NCBI GenBank assembly: GCA_027924585.1
Contig: BSBM01001719.1
Coordinates: 11,427,001-11,491,000 of the forward strand
DNA from: Larix kaempferi
Lineage: Eukaryota > Streptophyta > Pinopsida > Pinales > Pinaceae
Reading direction: 5' to 3'
DNA length: 64,000 bases
Shown here: piece by piece, positions 1 to 13,460 of the stretch
Layout: every line of letters begins with the position of its first letter
Position numbering within the stretch: the first letter of the stretch is position 1
Notes under the pieces: model-generated
What the model was told of the DNA's origin: nothing
Seen by the model: the letters and a program-made list of their open reading frames with translations, nothing else
Databases searched by the model: none
Position numbers and translations under genes: made by a program

Positions 1-1573
1 TATCTTCCTTTTTCACAAATCTTACAACCATTAAATTATCAGGCAGAGGCAACAAATGGAAAACACCATCGAAAAAATACCATCATTATAAGAAAATGCA
101 GAAGACCAAATTACCTAGTCTTTCTCCTTTATTGCATCTGCAGCTTATTCATTTACAAGCAAAACACGCAAACACCCATCTCGATCATCACTTGAACATC
201 GCCATTACAGATTACAGGGTTTAGTAATGAGGAAAATGGCCAAACACTTCAGGAACTTTAAAATGGAAAATCAACAGATTTATTTACAGAGTATAGTGGT
301 CCAGCCAAACAGCGACCTCATCCAAACCAAAATCGTGTTAAAGTAAAACCCAAGACTGGGCACGAGTATTTCTTTTCATCACAAAGCTTACACCACCATA
401 ATTCCTCCACAGAGGTGAGAGGAGGAGTGAGTGGATGAAGGACCCTGACTTACCTGAACCAACAATTTCAGAGGTAAGATGTCGCCCATCAATTGATAAC
501 CAGATAAAAGGAGAATGCCATATGATCCCCTGTCAACAGTTACACAAATACAAAGTTAGAACGTTGAAATGCTTTGTCAAAACAAGTTACAAATCAATTT
601 GTATTCGAAGACTTTGGGGTGTGCTAACCATGAGCCAAGCTCAGGTCAGTACATGAAACCCTCCATGTTCCCACAACCAGAGCAAGTGCAAAGAGAAACA
701 AACATCGAAACTCTGCTGGCATAGAAACCAAGAAGAGAACCCCCATCAAGCTGGCAGCGTGGCCATGTGCCATTGCAGATGCGCATTGAATGCTACCACC
801 CACTCCAAATATTTCGATGTGACTCCAAGCAAATCTATAGTATTATAACCTTTTCGAAATCCATTGTATGGTAAATACAATCAATCATACAATGACCCAA
901 AACATTGCATGATGACATTTAAAATAATTACAAGGTTAAACAAATGGTGAATTTTCATAAGTTTTACAAACCCCAACAAGGTTTTCTTTTAGGTGTCAAT
1001 CATCAAATCCCTCTCACTTGAGACTTAAACATTCGCTAGAAAGGTGAAGTAGGCATTCTCGGTAGATGCCTCTTAGGTATACCTGCAAACAAATACAAAA
1101 TAAGGACATTAGCGAATCTCGCTAAGTAAGTCAGGGATTTTCACTCTTACACCCTACCTCTCGGCATCCTTGCCGAGGTACTCTTACCCTTGGAGGATCT
1201 AGCAGTACATCTTGGAACCCAATCGCCTCCATTAGGGGTTCATCCCACCTGAAGGTTACCAGCTAAAAGTTTATTAGATGTACACACCAACCATTATAGC
1301 TGTAGGAAGAAGTTCCACATTATTACATTCTAAAATATCCATACACATGTGACAATTCTTACATCTACTCACTTTAAATGTTTCCGCAAAGCTTTAGGAC
1401 TTCATTCAGCACACTGACACTTATGAAACTAAAAACACTTCAAGCAGTAGAAATCAAACATAGGTGCAGTGGGAACTTTTCAGTGCTGAAGATAATTTAC
1501 AAAACATCATCTATTTTGTTCTTTTCAAGTATCAGAATTTTTTTAAATTTTTACTATTTTTAGGGACATTACA
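1..1573 (+). mobile_element. Family A gypsy LTR, copy A1 (5' truncated by window)
   Basis: Long terminal repeat of a plus-strand Ty3/gypsy element. The 3' boundary is set by the ending GGGACATTACA at 1563-1573, two bases before a primer binding site. Bases 1-1573 run parallel to about 6,600-8,291 (copy A2), for example the shared GGCAGAGGCAACAA stretch near 45 and 6,640. The real LTR start lies left of the window. It has no coding content; short open frames inside it are chance. The repeat is old and imperfect relative to A2, A3 and A4. Confidence 0.8.
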
Positions 1574-1575
1574 AG

Positions 1576-1588
1576 TGGTATCAGAGCC
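1576..1588 (+). other. Primer binding site, copy A1 (tRNA-iMet)
   Basis: TGGTATCAGAGCC lies two bases after the LTR end. This is the standard plant LTR-retrotransposon site complementary to the 3' end of initiator methionine tRNA, and it fixes the element orientation as plus. Confidence 0.9.
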
Positions 1589-1699
1589 CAGTTACAAAAA
1601 CTAAGTGACCTATTGGGCTCATTACAAACATCCGCTGCAAATACACAACAGGAAGAAACATACATTACATTCTATTTTGTTTTATGAATAAACTAACAT

Positions 1700-1735
1700 A
1701 ATTTTCTGTTCTCTATGCTTATATAACATTCCAGG
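1700..1735 (+). promoter_or_regulatory. Splice-acceptor-like tract before gag (A1)
   Basis: A pyrimidine-rich stretch ending CATTCCAG/GTAC lies about 20 bases before the gag ATG at 1756. The same tract occurs at 8,420-8,455 in A2 and 45,385-45,423 in A3. It looks like a 3' splice site for a leader intron; splicing itself is inferred. Confidence 0.4.
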
Positions 1736-1755
1736 TACAAACACTGTCTGGAAGA

Positions 1756-4089
1756 ATGAATGCAGAACAGGGTAGAAGCATTCATGGGAATCTGGTCTCA
1801 CCACCCTGAGAGCAAGAGGTGGTGGTCGAACTAAACTCAGATTGGAGACAATCTATGCAAAATCTATAGGCAGAATTTCGAAGCTTCCGAGATGAAAATA
1901 TGCAGGAAAGAACAGAACAAGAAGCCATAAATGTGGCACTCCTTCAGACCTTAACAAAGGCTAACCCTCTCGGACATCCCTCACTCTCAGTCAACATCTC
2001 CATAAAGGGAAACAGTCACACAAAAAGGACTGCCAGCCCTAAGGGAGAAGAGCAGGGAGAACACATACCTAAAACAATGGAAAGAGATTGTAAGAGCTCT
2101 TCCAACGATAAAGGTTCACCATCTCCTTGCAAGAAAAGGAGGAAGAGTGACGATAGTCTGCACGGGGAGTTTAGAAAGGTAAGATCCCCAACTTATGATG
2201 GAGAAATCAACTCTGGGGAGAAGGCTGAAGAGTGCCCGCTAGGAATGAACAAATACTTCAAAGTTCATAAGTAATCCAACGAAATTCAAGCCCAACTCGC
2301 CATATACAAGCTAAATGGTAAAGCTACCAGATGGTGGCAGGACATGAAACACACCAAAGAATAAGAACTGAGAGACATAACCTGGGATACCTTCAGCAGA
2401 ATATTCCAGGACAAGTATATGTCAGAAAGATTCTTTGACAAGAAAATAAAAAAATTCCATGACTTAAAAATGGGCTCCCTAACTATGGAAGCATTCATAA
2501 ACCGATTCTTAGACTTGTTGCACTATGTGCCTTATATTAAAGATGAGAAGGTAAAGATTCAGCAGTTCTTGGGAGGGCTGCCACCAAACTTTAGAGAAAA
2601 GATAGAGTTCGACATGCCCAAAATCCTTGACATAACCTTACATAAAGTAAGGCTGTGTTATGAACATGGATAGCCAAGGAATGACAACATCAACTAGAAT
2701 ATAGACAAGTTCGAAACCTTCTCAGACAACCATAGACAGGGTTTTAAACCCCCACCCTTCTGAAAACACAACAACAGTTTTCCACCTAACAGAGGCTTCA
2801 ACCGACCTCAAGCAAGGCCAAGTGCACCCCCACCACCTGTCAATAGACCAGCATTCAACAAAGGGACCAAAGCTGTCCCACCCACCGTTTCTTACTGGAA
2901 ATGCCAAGGGCCCCACTACTACAGAGACTGCCCCAGCAACACGGATGGAGTTTTGCACAACCTCCAAACTGAGACTACCATAGGAGACATGGAAAAGACA
3001 CCAAGAATTTATGCCACTCTCGACGATCGATAGGCATATCACCAAGCCACCATGGTGGAATTAGAGGGTAAGATCTCTAACTCTTCGATTTCAGTTTTAA
3101 TAGATCCTGGCGCTTGCCAAAGTTGTATCTCCCCTAGGTTAGTGGAGACTTGCAAGTTGAACCCAGAATCTCATGAGAAACTATGGCTGGTACAACTAGC
3201 CACCGGTACCAAACGAAAGATCTCCGAGTTAGTTAAAACTTGCAAGATAAACTTAAACGGTTTTCAAACTAGGTTAGATTTAAACGGTCTACCCCTAGGG
3301 TTATACGATGTACTCATCGGCATGGATTGGTTGGAAATACACCATGTCCTCCTAGACGTCTTAATCAAATCCTTACTTTGCAAGGATGACCAAGGGATTC
3401 AGAAGACAATTCAGGGTCTCCCTAAGAAAGTGTCAGTAAGACAAATCTCCACCTTACAAGCAAAGAAATGTATCAGAAAGGGATGTAAACTCTTTGTCGT
3501 CAACATCCAAAACATAGAAACTGATAAGGAACAGAAGATCAAAGAATTCCCAGTCCTTGTAGAATTCAAGGATGTATTTCCCGAGGAAATACCAGGATTA
3601 CCACCTAAACAAGACTTAGACTTTTCTATCGAACTGACACCTGGGTCAACACCAGCTTCTAAAGCCCTATACCACATGAGCACACCAGAATTGGTGGAGC
3701 TCAAACTTCAGTTACAAGAACTAATTGACAAAGGGTATATCCGACCTAGTGTGTCCCCTTGGGGCGCACCAATACTCTTTGTCAAGAAGAAAGATGGCAC
3801 GATGCGGATGTGTATCGATTACCGCCAACTCAACAAGATGAGCATTAAGAACCGCTACCCACTCCCTAGAATCGAGGACTTGTTTGACCAAGTCGGAGGA
3901 GCGAAGATCTTCTTGAAGATCGACTTACGATCCGGATACCATCAGGTAAGGATTCGTGATGAGGATATCAACAAGACCGTATTTCGAACCCGTTACGGAC
4001 ACTACGAGTTCGTAGTGATGCTCTTTGGGTTGACGAATGCACCAGCCAACTTTATGTGCATGATGAACAATATCTTTAGTAAATACCTT
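1756..4089 (+). pseudogene. Ty3/gypsy gag-protease-RT remnant, copy A1
   Basis: Gag, protease and the first half of reverse transcriptase lie in one frame from the ATG at 1756, broken by about eight in-frame stops. Gag has the capsid-type segment ending in FFDKKIKKFHDLKMGSLTM. It is followed by a Pro-rich tail and a zinc knuckle in which the first Cys is lost (YWKC..H....C, near 2,900). Protease starts near 3,052, with DPGA where DTGA or DSGA is usual. RT motifs [24 protein letters not shown] and FGLTNAP are clear between about 3,745 and 4,050. Homology stops after FSKYL at 4,089, before the YxDD catalytic box, so RNase H and integrase are missing. The sister copy is A2 at 8,475. Confidence 0.88.
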
Positions 4090-4888
4090 TGTTATCTCTC
4101 CAGGAGTCTTCCTAGGTTGCACTCGGATGAGCCTGGTAACTTAAACTTATCTTGAAGGATGGGGTAAATCTGGATCAAGTTGGATGACTGAGATTGAAAC
4201 TTACATGCTCAAAACATACAGGGATACATTCAAATAGACAAGGCTTTAGCCACTAGTGTTCAAGAAGTTGTAAAAGATAGACAAAAGAACACTTATCGTG
4301 CTAGCAAACTCATACATAAAACATATATATATAAATGGAAAATCAAGATAAGCAAAGGGCACTGACTATTCTGTTCTCAATACGAAGATAGGATTACGGC
4401 TATCTAGCATAGACAAATGGAAACTCACGAAATAGACATTTCACTGCAAGTATAAAAGATATAAGAAGGAAAACTGAACACACATATGGCAAAAGAAGCT
4501 TATATAAATGAAATGTAACCAGAAGTCTAATAATACAAGTTAAGCAAAGTTTCTCCAAAATCGAACCTTTGTTCTACATACTTCATGGGCTTTATAGCCT
4601 TTACAAACTTTTTTCAGATCCTCAAAAGATGGATCGAATCTGCTAAAAATAACAACTAAGAACAGTTTCATGAAAGATGTGACAGTGTATTATGATCAAA
4701 GTAACTGATACTTGCTGATACACCTATACTCGACAGTTGAAATGAGCCTCTGAGAGCTGGAGGACGAGTTTGAACCGCTGCCTACAAAAACCTGTAGGTG
4801 TCTTTTCTAAAAATAAACAGGAATATTCCTTTGTTTACCTTGCTGGCGCCCTCAGTCTGGAACCAAAGGTGATCATGATGCCTTGAAC
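4090..4888. other. Unassigned AT-rich stretch between A1 and A2
   Basis: Homology to gypsy pol ends abruptly at 4,089 and the A2 LTR is recognisable only from about 4,889. In between there is no coding signal, no primer site and no clear terminal repeat. It may be a diverged LTR piece or a remnant of a third insertion. Confidence 0.4.
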
Positions 4889-7800
4889 GTTTATCAATAC
4901 CCCGGAAAAAATGCCTTTAAGATGATCGAACCAACCAAAAAAGGTTTTGATACCCCAAGACAGATCACTGCATTTTCTGCGTTTTCGATAGCTAGCAAAA
5001 CTGAGCTTGAAGGTGATAAGCTACGGAAAACCCCTCATTCGGTGGTTAATGATTTAATTTTAGTGTTTCGCCTAAACCACCGAATTGCCCTCAGGTGTTT
5101 GAAACTTGCCTCTACTTCCGGTAGCTACGGGAGTCCTTCCTGTTGGAACCAAGCTCGAGGAGATCCAGATAGAACCAGGAAACGTTTCAAGGGTCCAGGT
5201 TGGCAGGAACATGGTAGTCCCAAAGTTATCCAGCTAAGGAGTCATCCTATCAGCTCAGCTAAGCTTAGAAGTCACTACACTAATTATTGTTGGAGTGTGC
5301 AGGTTATTATAGGAAGGGAGCAAGATATAGAGTAACCAGGTACGAACCCTAAATCTGCCATTTCAAGTTATGATAGAGGTTAAATGATTAACACATGATG
5401 TTACCCCAGCATCATTGGTTCTTTTGCTTTTATCCTGAATCATTTAAACATAGTTTTCTTTCTGTTAAGAACAAAAACACTGTAAGCTAGGTTTACGTAA
5501 CTCCAGAAGTTGAGTTTAGAATAATGTCTAGCAAGTCTAATCAAGCTATCCTATGCTAGACATCCTAGCAGATTCACAACCTAGAACTCTGCTCTTGTTA
5601 TTTTTATTAAACTTAGATCGATCCTTCATTATAGCGTTGTTATACTTACTTATACATTATCCCATTTTTGAAATAGTGGTTGGTTTCTTTTATATATATT
5701 CTTGTTGCTTAATCTCTAAGGACTATTGTTCACAATATTGTTTTTATTTATCTCTACTAAAATCCTCTCTCAGGTTTAGATGTATTAACATATATCAGAA
5801 TTAGTTAAGATCATTTTTCAAAACTACTAACCCTTACAAGAAACCAAGTAGATCATGCATCAAGATTTGAAGACTCAAGTTAAACATAGTCGTCACCATT
5901 CTACCCTTACAATCAATACGTATAACTCACACCCATCGATTTTGACCAACGAGTTACCCAAAACAACCAGTATCGAATTAGAGTACTAAGCAGAAAAAGT
6001 AAGTTACAGTATTGTCTCAAAGCTTCTCCTTTTTCAAATGCATCAATCAATCATTAACACGAAAGCACCACAGTCTGCAAAACATCTATAGGACACAAAT
6101 AAACCTTCATTTCAATAAATTGGAAACACAGGACAGGGGAACGATTCTCATCAAACATCACATCGATTTACACCACTAGGGTATTGCAACATTCTTTAAA
6201 AAGAAAACGCATAGATCATTACATTGACTTAGCAAACCAAAAATCTAACCATTATCAATAGCATACGGATGAAACTCAAACATAAACGAAGTTCAAGGGA
6301 TTGAATCCCTACATCTCACTTTTTAAAAACCCTGTCGAGCTTTTGCAAAACCAAAAAAACACAGAACGGGAATATTTATCATCTCAGGCTTATAACTAAA
6401 GTCTCATGAGGGTTAGGACATTTCCCCATCATTTCTTTCGCATCATAAACACTACTAATTCATAAAAAAAGAAACGACAACCATTTATAGAAAACACACA
6501 GAGACAGTGATAGCTTCAAAGCTCATCAATCTTCGTAGAAACCACACTTCCCAGTCAGAGGGGAACTCTGCTTAAAAATATTGCCAATACATTTAAAGAG
6601 CATGATTTCTTCCACTTCACAAACCATACAACCAACAAACTACCAGGCAGAGGCAACAATAGCAAATACCCATTGAAGAACTACCATTACCATAAGAAAA
6701 AACAGAAACTAAATAGCAGAGTCCTTTCTCTATTTTAATGAATTTACGGCTTATTCATTTACAAACAAAATACACAAACACCCATCTCAGTCTTCACATT
6801 GAGTATCACCATTATAACTTACAGGGTTTAGTACTGAGCCAAATGGCCAAATCCTTCAGGAACATTAAATAGAAAACCAACATATTTAGATATAGAGCCA
6901 GATGGATAAAACATCCCACTAAGACCTCTAGGGCCTGTAAAATTTAATAGAAGTATCTTTTTACAACAATCTAGCCAAATGGCAACTTCCAGAACTCAAA
7001 ATGTGGCGCATCAAAACCAATTGAGCCCATAGGTTTTCCCCTTGGCAAACGCAAAACACCCCATAGAAGCGAGAGGAAGAGGTAAGTGAATGTGGACTTT
7101 GAACTTACCCATTCCATGCACATCCAAGTCTGAGTATGGAGTATCAACCGGAAACCACAGAGGAGTGAAGACCTTGCGCGGACCTATCAAACATTTCAGC
7201 ATACTTGTCAATTAAAACCCCAGTTCATTGTCATATTTAATGATGTTAACAAAAAAATATTTCAGACTATATTACCTTCACTACTTCGCCATGGACGCAT
7301 GCAAATCCCTCAGGGTGGACTGACCACTAGCCAAGCTAGGTTCAGGAAACTAAAACCCTCAACGCTTCCAAATTGTAGAAATAGACAAACGAGACTTAGC
7401 AACAAAACCCTCGATGAGGTAGAGACCAGCATTAAAACCCAGGACTTAGCTAGCAGGATAGGCCACGTGCTTTTGGTAAACTCCATCAATTGCCACCACC
7501 AACCCCAAGTTTGATAAATAGTCGACTTCCCTATAGTGGCAAGAGTGTTCATATCCAACAAGTAATGCAAACACCAAACACTATACAAAGGACCATGAGT
7601 AAGATCTTGATCACTTAAACTTAATGGTAATACATTATGTGGTGAAGGCTCACAAGGACTTTAGCCTCCCACAAAGCAAGCATTTATTTTGGCTAGAGTC
7701 TTCCCATCGATCTTAAAACACTAGAATTCCCTTGGTATAGGAATTACGAAATAAACAGCATAGATAGGCACCCACATAAGCGGACCTGCAGACCAAGAAG

Positions 7801-8291
7801 AAGAGCAGATGCATTAGCAATAATGATAAGCAAGTCCTGAGTCTCCATTCTTACTCCTACCTCTCGGAAGCCTTGTCAGGGTACCTTTCCCATTTTAAAA
7901 AGAGACAAGTATCACATCGGGAGCATCAACTGCCACCGATAAAGGATCCCATCCACCTGAATTACTAGTGAAACTTTAATACATGTGCATACAAATTCTT
8001 ATAACCATAAGGAGGAGAAATACATTTGTTACATTCAACACATATGTCCACAAGTGTTAATTCATACTTCTCTTCATTTTAAAACACTTCCGCAAAGCAG
8101 TAGAATCTGAATTCAACAGACACGGGTACTTAGGAAAAGAAATTGAAACCCTCAGATTCCATAAACAGGTACCGGTACATTTCTTGTTATTTTATCAGTG
8201 TTGAAGTTAATTTTGTAATCATTAACTCTGAAAATAACTTTTACTACATTAGCAGGAAGTTTTAAATTTTTATGATTTTGGGGACATTACA
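4889..8291 (+). mobile_element. Family A gypsy LTR, copy A2
   Basis: The right edge is firm: GGGACATTACA ends at 8,291, followed by a primer site. The left edge is tentative. CAATACCCCGG at about 4,893 resembles the TGTAATACCCC start seen at 16,612. Landmarks shared with the other copies include GTTGGAACCAAGCTCG (5,141; also 13,624) and the segment ending CCAG/GTACGA (about 5,340; also 13,823). The length would be about 3.4 kb, long for a plant LTR. No genes are seen inside. Confidence 0.7.
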
Positions 8292-8293
8292 AG

Positions 8294-8306
8294 TGGTATC
8301 AAAGCC
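8294..8306 (+). other. Primer binding site, copy A2 (degraded)
   Basis: TGGTATCAAAGCC follows the LTR end. It matches the initiator-Met site of A1 except for G-to-A in the AGAGCC part. Confidence 0.8.
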
Positions 8307-8474
8307 CAGTTACAAAAACTAAGTGACCTATTGGGCTCATTACAAACATCCGCTGTAGATACACAATAGGCAGAAACATACTCTTACATTCTATTTTGTT
8401 TTATGAATAAACTAACATAATTTTCTTTTCTCTATGCTTATATAACATTTCAGGTACAAACACTGTCTGGAAGA

Positions 8475-9975
8475 ATGAATGTAGAATAGGGCAGCAACAT
8501 TCATGGGAATTTGGATTCACCACCCCAAGAGCAAGAGGTGGTGGTCGAACTAAACTCAGATTGGAGACAATCTATGCAAAAACTACAAGAATAATTCCGA
8601 AGCTTTTGAGATGAAAATATGCATGAAAGAAGAGAACAGCAGGCCATAAATGAGACACTCCTTTAGACCTTAACAAAGGCTAACCCTCTCGGACAGCCCT
8701 CACTCTCAATCAACACCTCCAAAAAGGGAAACAGTAACACAAAAAGGATTGCCATCCCTAAGGGAGAAGAGCAGGGAGGAAACATACCTAAAACAACGGA
8801 AAGAGATTGTAAGAGCTCCTCCAACGATAAGGGTTCACCATCTCCTTGCAAGAAAAGGAGGAAGAGTGACGACAGTCTACAAGGGGGGTTTAGAAAGATA
8901 AGAGCCCCAACTTATGACAGAGAAATGAACTCTGGGGAGAAGGCTGAAGAGTGGCTGCTAGGAATGAACAAATACTTCAAAGTTCATAACTAATCCAGTG
9001 AAATTCAAGCCCGACTCGCCATATACAATCTAAATGGTAAAGATGCCAGATGGTGGGGGGACTTGAAACACACCAAAGGATAAGAACTAAGAGACATAAC
9101 CTGGGATACCTTCAGCAAAATATTCTAGGACAAGTATATGTCGGAAATATTCTTTAAAAAGAAAATAAAAGAATTCCATGAGTTAAAAATGGGCTCCCTG
9201 ACTATGGAAGCATTCATAAACCGATTCTTAGACTTGCTGCACTAGGTGCCTTATATTAAAGATGAGAAGGTAAAGATTCAGCAGTTCTTGGGAGGGCTGC
9301 CACCAAACTTTAGAGAAAATATAGAGTTCGACATGCCCAAAACCCTTCACATACCCTTACATAAAGCAAGGCTGTGTTATGAACATGGACAGCCAAGGCA
9401 TGACAACATCAACCGGAATAGATACAGGTTCAAAACTTTCTCAGACAACTGCATACAGGGTTTTAAACCCCCACCCTTCTTAAAACACAACAATAGTTTT
9501 CCACCTAACAGAGGCTTCAACCGACCTCAAGCACGGCCAAGTGCACCCCCACCACCTTTCGATAGACCAGCATTCAACAAAGGGACCAAAGCTATCCCAC
9601 CCACCGTTTCTTGCTGGAAATGCCAAGGGCCCCACTACTACAGATACTGCCCAGCAAAACGGATGGATTTTTACACATAATCCAAACAGAGACTACCATA
9701 GGAGACATGGAAAGGACACCAAGAATAAATGCCACTCTCGACGGTCGACAAGCAGATCACCAAGCCACCATGGTGGAATTAGAGGGTAAGATCTCTAACA
9801 CTACAGTTTCCGTTTTAATAGATCCCAGTGCTTGCCGAAGTTATATCTCCCCTAAGTTAGTGGACACTTACAAGTTGAACTGAGAATCTCATGAGAAACC
9901 ATGGCTGGTACAACTAGCCACTGGTAACAAACGAAAGATCTCCGAGTTGGTTAAAACTTGCGAGATAAACTTAAT
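8475..9975 (+). pseudogene. Ty3/gypsy gag and protease remnant, copy A2
   Basis: Same family as the gag at 1,756, starting at the equivalent ATG (8475). The frame has roughly nine stops. A one-base loss near 9,650, just after the zinc knuckle, shifts the protease to another frame. The zinc knuckle is intact here (CWKCQGPHYYRYC, CX2CX3HX4C, near 9,613), unlike A1. The protease begins at about 9,771, with DPSA at the active-site position, so the usual G is missing. The coding homology ends at about 9,975, where a minus-strand Tat-like gag begins. This marks an insertion or recombination junction. Confidence 0.88.
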
Positions 9976-11903
9976 GGAGTACGCAGGCATGTTGGCAGTC
10001 TCAAATTGATGGACTGTTTTATTGTTCGGGTTTGGGTTAGGTTGTGCAAATAGCTGTGGTCGAAGTGGTGCATTCATAGGTGCGACATTGTTCTGGAAAG
10101 GGAGATGTGGTTGCTGATATTGCTGATGCTGATACTGTTGAGGAGGATACTGTTGATACTGAGCCTGGTGATGGGGAAAGTTATTTCCCTGGTAAGATTT
10201 TCTCTAGTTGGAATTCCAAGGAGCTTGGTTTGACTACTGTGGCCATGGTGTCCATGAATTAGGATTTTGCATTGGCTTTTGAGATGGAGGCCACTAGCTG
10301 TTGGAATAATGTGAAGGGAATTATGTATTCATATTATGCATGTTGTTCATTCCATTCATATTATGTAGGAAAAATGCTGGATCTGGATTCATACCTTGGT
10401 TTCTAGGCTGCCATGGTTTCTTTTGTGCCATAAAGTATGTTGGATCTACATCAAGAATAGATGCCTGCAGGACTGCTTTAACCTTAGGTAATGAAGGACA
10501 CTCCTTAGTTTCATGCTCGAGTTCACATATCCTACATACCTCTGCTTTGTCCAATGGGCACTCCTTCAGTGGATGCTTCTTTCTACATTTAGGACAGAAT
10601 ACTCCAAGTGTAAGATCTTCTACTACTTGTTTCTGTTTTGCCTTCATGGCATCCAGCTCTGAGGACAAGGAACTCATCATGTCTGTTTTAAAGTTCTCCA
10701 GTAGCTTGCTTGTTTCTGCTCGAGTGACACCTCCACTAGATTACTTCTAAGTCCTAGTGAAGACATCCTGGTCTCGATCCTTGTCTCGTTTGCTGGTTCT
10801 AGAGGATCCCCTGGACTACCTTCGACATAATTCAACAATCTTTTCAAAAGGTTCCTTCGAGATATCCCCTTTTCCCAGCAGATTCAACATATCAAGGAAA
10901 TCTTCCCTAATTCCTCTAAGATGATCTTGAGCACATCCTTGCCAATCTTAGCATGACCAGATCTTTGCAAATTGTACAGCAATCTCTCCACAAAGTCTTC
11001 CAAACTCTCTTCATCCTTCTGAACCATTTTGAACAACTCTTCCTTTCTGTCTCTAGTTCTGCAATATTCTTGATATTTAGAAAGAAAGGTGTTCTTCATT
11101 TGGCCCCAAGTAGTAATGGTATCACGACCCAAACTCATGAACCAGCGCAGAGCATTTCCTTTCAAGGTGGCTGGGAATAGCTTCAACTTCTGAGCACTAG
11201 AGGTGTAATCATAGCTGCGACAGAGGATATCAAACTCAAAAAGAAACTCATCAGGATCCTCAGAGGACTTACCATGAAAATTAGGGAGCACTGATGGTGA
11301 AATATTCTTCATAGGAGCTGCTCCAGGTGTTTGAAGGATGGAGAATTCTAATGTAGCCACAGTATTACCAGGCTGATTATTTTCTCCTTCTTCCTCCCGG
11401 TGATCGTCATGTTCATTCTCACCCCCCTGTTCTCTACTGGCCATGGTTTTGGTCCAAAATTCAACAGTCTCTTTTATGCATTCCTCCTCTTCCCTAGCTT
11501 CTTCCTCTTTTCTCCTCTCTTCTCTTTGCCTTCTCTCTTCCTCTGCTATTCTGCGAGTCTCCAACCACACTTCTTTAGTAACTCTGCTTCCGTCAATATG
11601 ATAAATCTCCTCTCTATCTGGTGCACCTACAGCACTTCCCTTATCTTCAGGTGGTTTACGTTCTGCAACAGGAGTTGAAGGTCCCGTTGTATTCTCCACT
11701 GTGGATGTTGAATGTTCAAGATTAGGAGGACCAAAATTTCCCTTGCCTGTAGAGTTCCGCTGTGGTCTAGTGGAAGAATCAGCTCTGGCAATTATCTCAT
11801 CAATATATGTGTGTCTTCCCTGACCTGCATTACGACCTCGACCTCTTCCACCTGCAATGTTAGTATTCAAAGGGGGTTCCCGATTTGTTTTTCTTGTATT
11901 CAT
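9976..11903 (-). pseudogene. Tat-like Ty3/gypsy gag remnant
   Basis: Reading leftward from the ATG at 11,903, just after a primer site, the protein starts with a basic RGRGR-rich N-terminus. A charged, E/R-rich coiled-coil-like segment (EEERRQREERRKEEEAREEEE) follows. Next comes the retrotransposon gag core with FLFEFDILCRSYDYTSSAQK and ALRWFMSL. After stops near 10,870-10,740, two zinc knuckles follow (CPKCRKKHPLKEC and CRICELEHETKEC, 10,520-10,600). A Q/P-rich linker ends in TANMPAYS at the left edge. Protease and the rest of pol are absent; the sequence switches to copy A2 at 9,975. It is broken by several stops. Confidence 0.85.
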
Positions 11904-11973
11904 GCATGTTGTAAAAATTGAACTAAAATAAAATCAAATGAAACCAACTACTAACTCTGTCTATCTATTACCA

Positions 11974-11991
11974 TCCCCGGCAACGGCACCA
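11974..11991 (-). other. Primer binding site of the Tat-like element
   Basis: On the minus strand the site reads TGGTGCCGTTGCCGGGGA, three bases after the LTR end CTTACA. This is the TGGCGCCGTTGCCGGGGA-type site used by Tat/Athila-like plant gypsy elements, with one change. It sets the 5' LTR to the right, at 11,995. Confidence 0.88.
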
Positions 11992-11994
11992 AAA

Positions 11995-13460
11995 TGTAAG
12001 TCACCCTATATGTCAGTTAATTAAAGTTGACACACAGAATGGTCAATATAAATTGTCAAACCTAGGAAGGTCTTTTATTTCAAAGGTAATAAGCACAGTC
12101 TATGCATAAATAGATTGAGCAGTTGATTGCTGAATGTAAATGATGATCCTACCTATGTGTCCATCCAATTCATTCCTTAAGAACACTAATCTAATTCACA
12201 CATCTAAGAATCCAAATGAAACAAATTCCCTACAGAAATAAATCCAGCGAGTTAATGATCTAATGATGAAATGAAACTAGATTACTTTTGCAAGAAGTTA
12301 AATCCTATAATTATCAAACTACAGCATTCAATCTTTACCAAAATGATCTATCCAGTGGCTACCGTAATTCTACCATTAATTGTCTAATCTACGAATGCAA
12401 TTGAAGATACAATAGCAACCAGAATTAAAACATAAGCTTGAACTCTAACTGATAATTATTGGAAATCCTAGAAAGCATAAACAACTAGAAGATAATTGGA
12501 ATGGAGCTTGGCTGTCATGGCTGATTAAAACACACATGCACATTAAGTAAATTGTCCTACACAGTCGACTGTCACACCACTCTGCTACAGCTATTCAAGA
12601 TGCAGTGATAAACTACCAGAAATGAGAGCTAATCTCTGTTACAGCTACCAACAATAATTGCAATCATTCCACACCACACAACAGAAGTAAAACTAACTAC
12701 TCTACCTACCTAAATCGGCTATCTCTGTGAGAAGGCGGGCCCTGACCTTCCAACAGAGACGCCCAGAGTCACAGCTAATTAAAACCCAGAAGTGAAAAAC
12801 TCTGCTCTCATATTATTAATGGAAGATCGTGAGTCTCAATGCTCTATTACAGCTTACACAAGTAATGATTGTCCAATCTCAGGCTACAAAATCCTTCTAG
12901 AATTTATACAAAGGAAATATAGTTTTAGATCCACAAAAATCATGCAGCAATGAAGATCTATGATCTTCATGCTGCGGAGTTACAGCTAACTAATACAGTG
13001 TGTTGAACAGGGCTGTTAATTCTGAAAGATGATGTTGTTCTGATAGTAATTCGATCAACAGACTCAGCAGCTCGAATGCCACCTATCTATCGCAACTAAG
13101 CTCTTCTTCAATGGGATCTGTTACAGTGGGAATCTATTACAGCTTGCGTGGAAGATGTGCTATCTCTTGGAATATGAGGAGCTGACGCTTCAAGAGTCAC
13201 AGTTGGCACTGCTGGGCTGGTACACCTGCGCTTTAGACCTTGGCTAAATGAAGTCACACAAATTAGCATAAACCAAGGATTAAGAGCCATAATCTTTAAC
13301 AATCTTAGGCATAAAAACAAATAAAGTAATAGCAAATTATACCTGTCAATATCATAGATTGATCTGGAAAGACATGGATATAGCTCATGAAAATAGGATG
13401 GAATTAGGGCAAAAAGGTGTAATAAAGGTAGCCAAAAAGGGGCATTTCGTGGACCCAACA
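11995..13460 (-). mobile_element. 5' LTR of the Tat-like gypsy element
   Basis: The left edge (TGTAAGTCACC in plus orientation) directly abuts the primer site. The right edge is proposed at GGACCCAACA (13,460). That gives minus-strand termini TGTTGGGTCC and GGTGACTTACA and a length of about 1.47 kb. No genes are inside. The right boundary is uncertain by about 50 bases because only one LTR is present. Confidence 0.65.

Noticed and set aside
10340-11921. Plus-strand frames opposite the Tat-like gag
   Set aside because: They are shadows of the minus-strand gag, which has zinc knuckles and the gag core.
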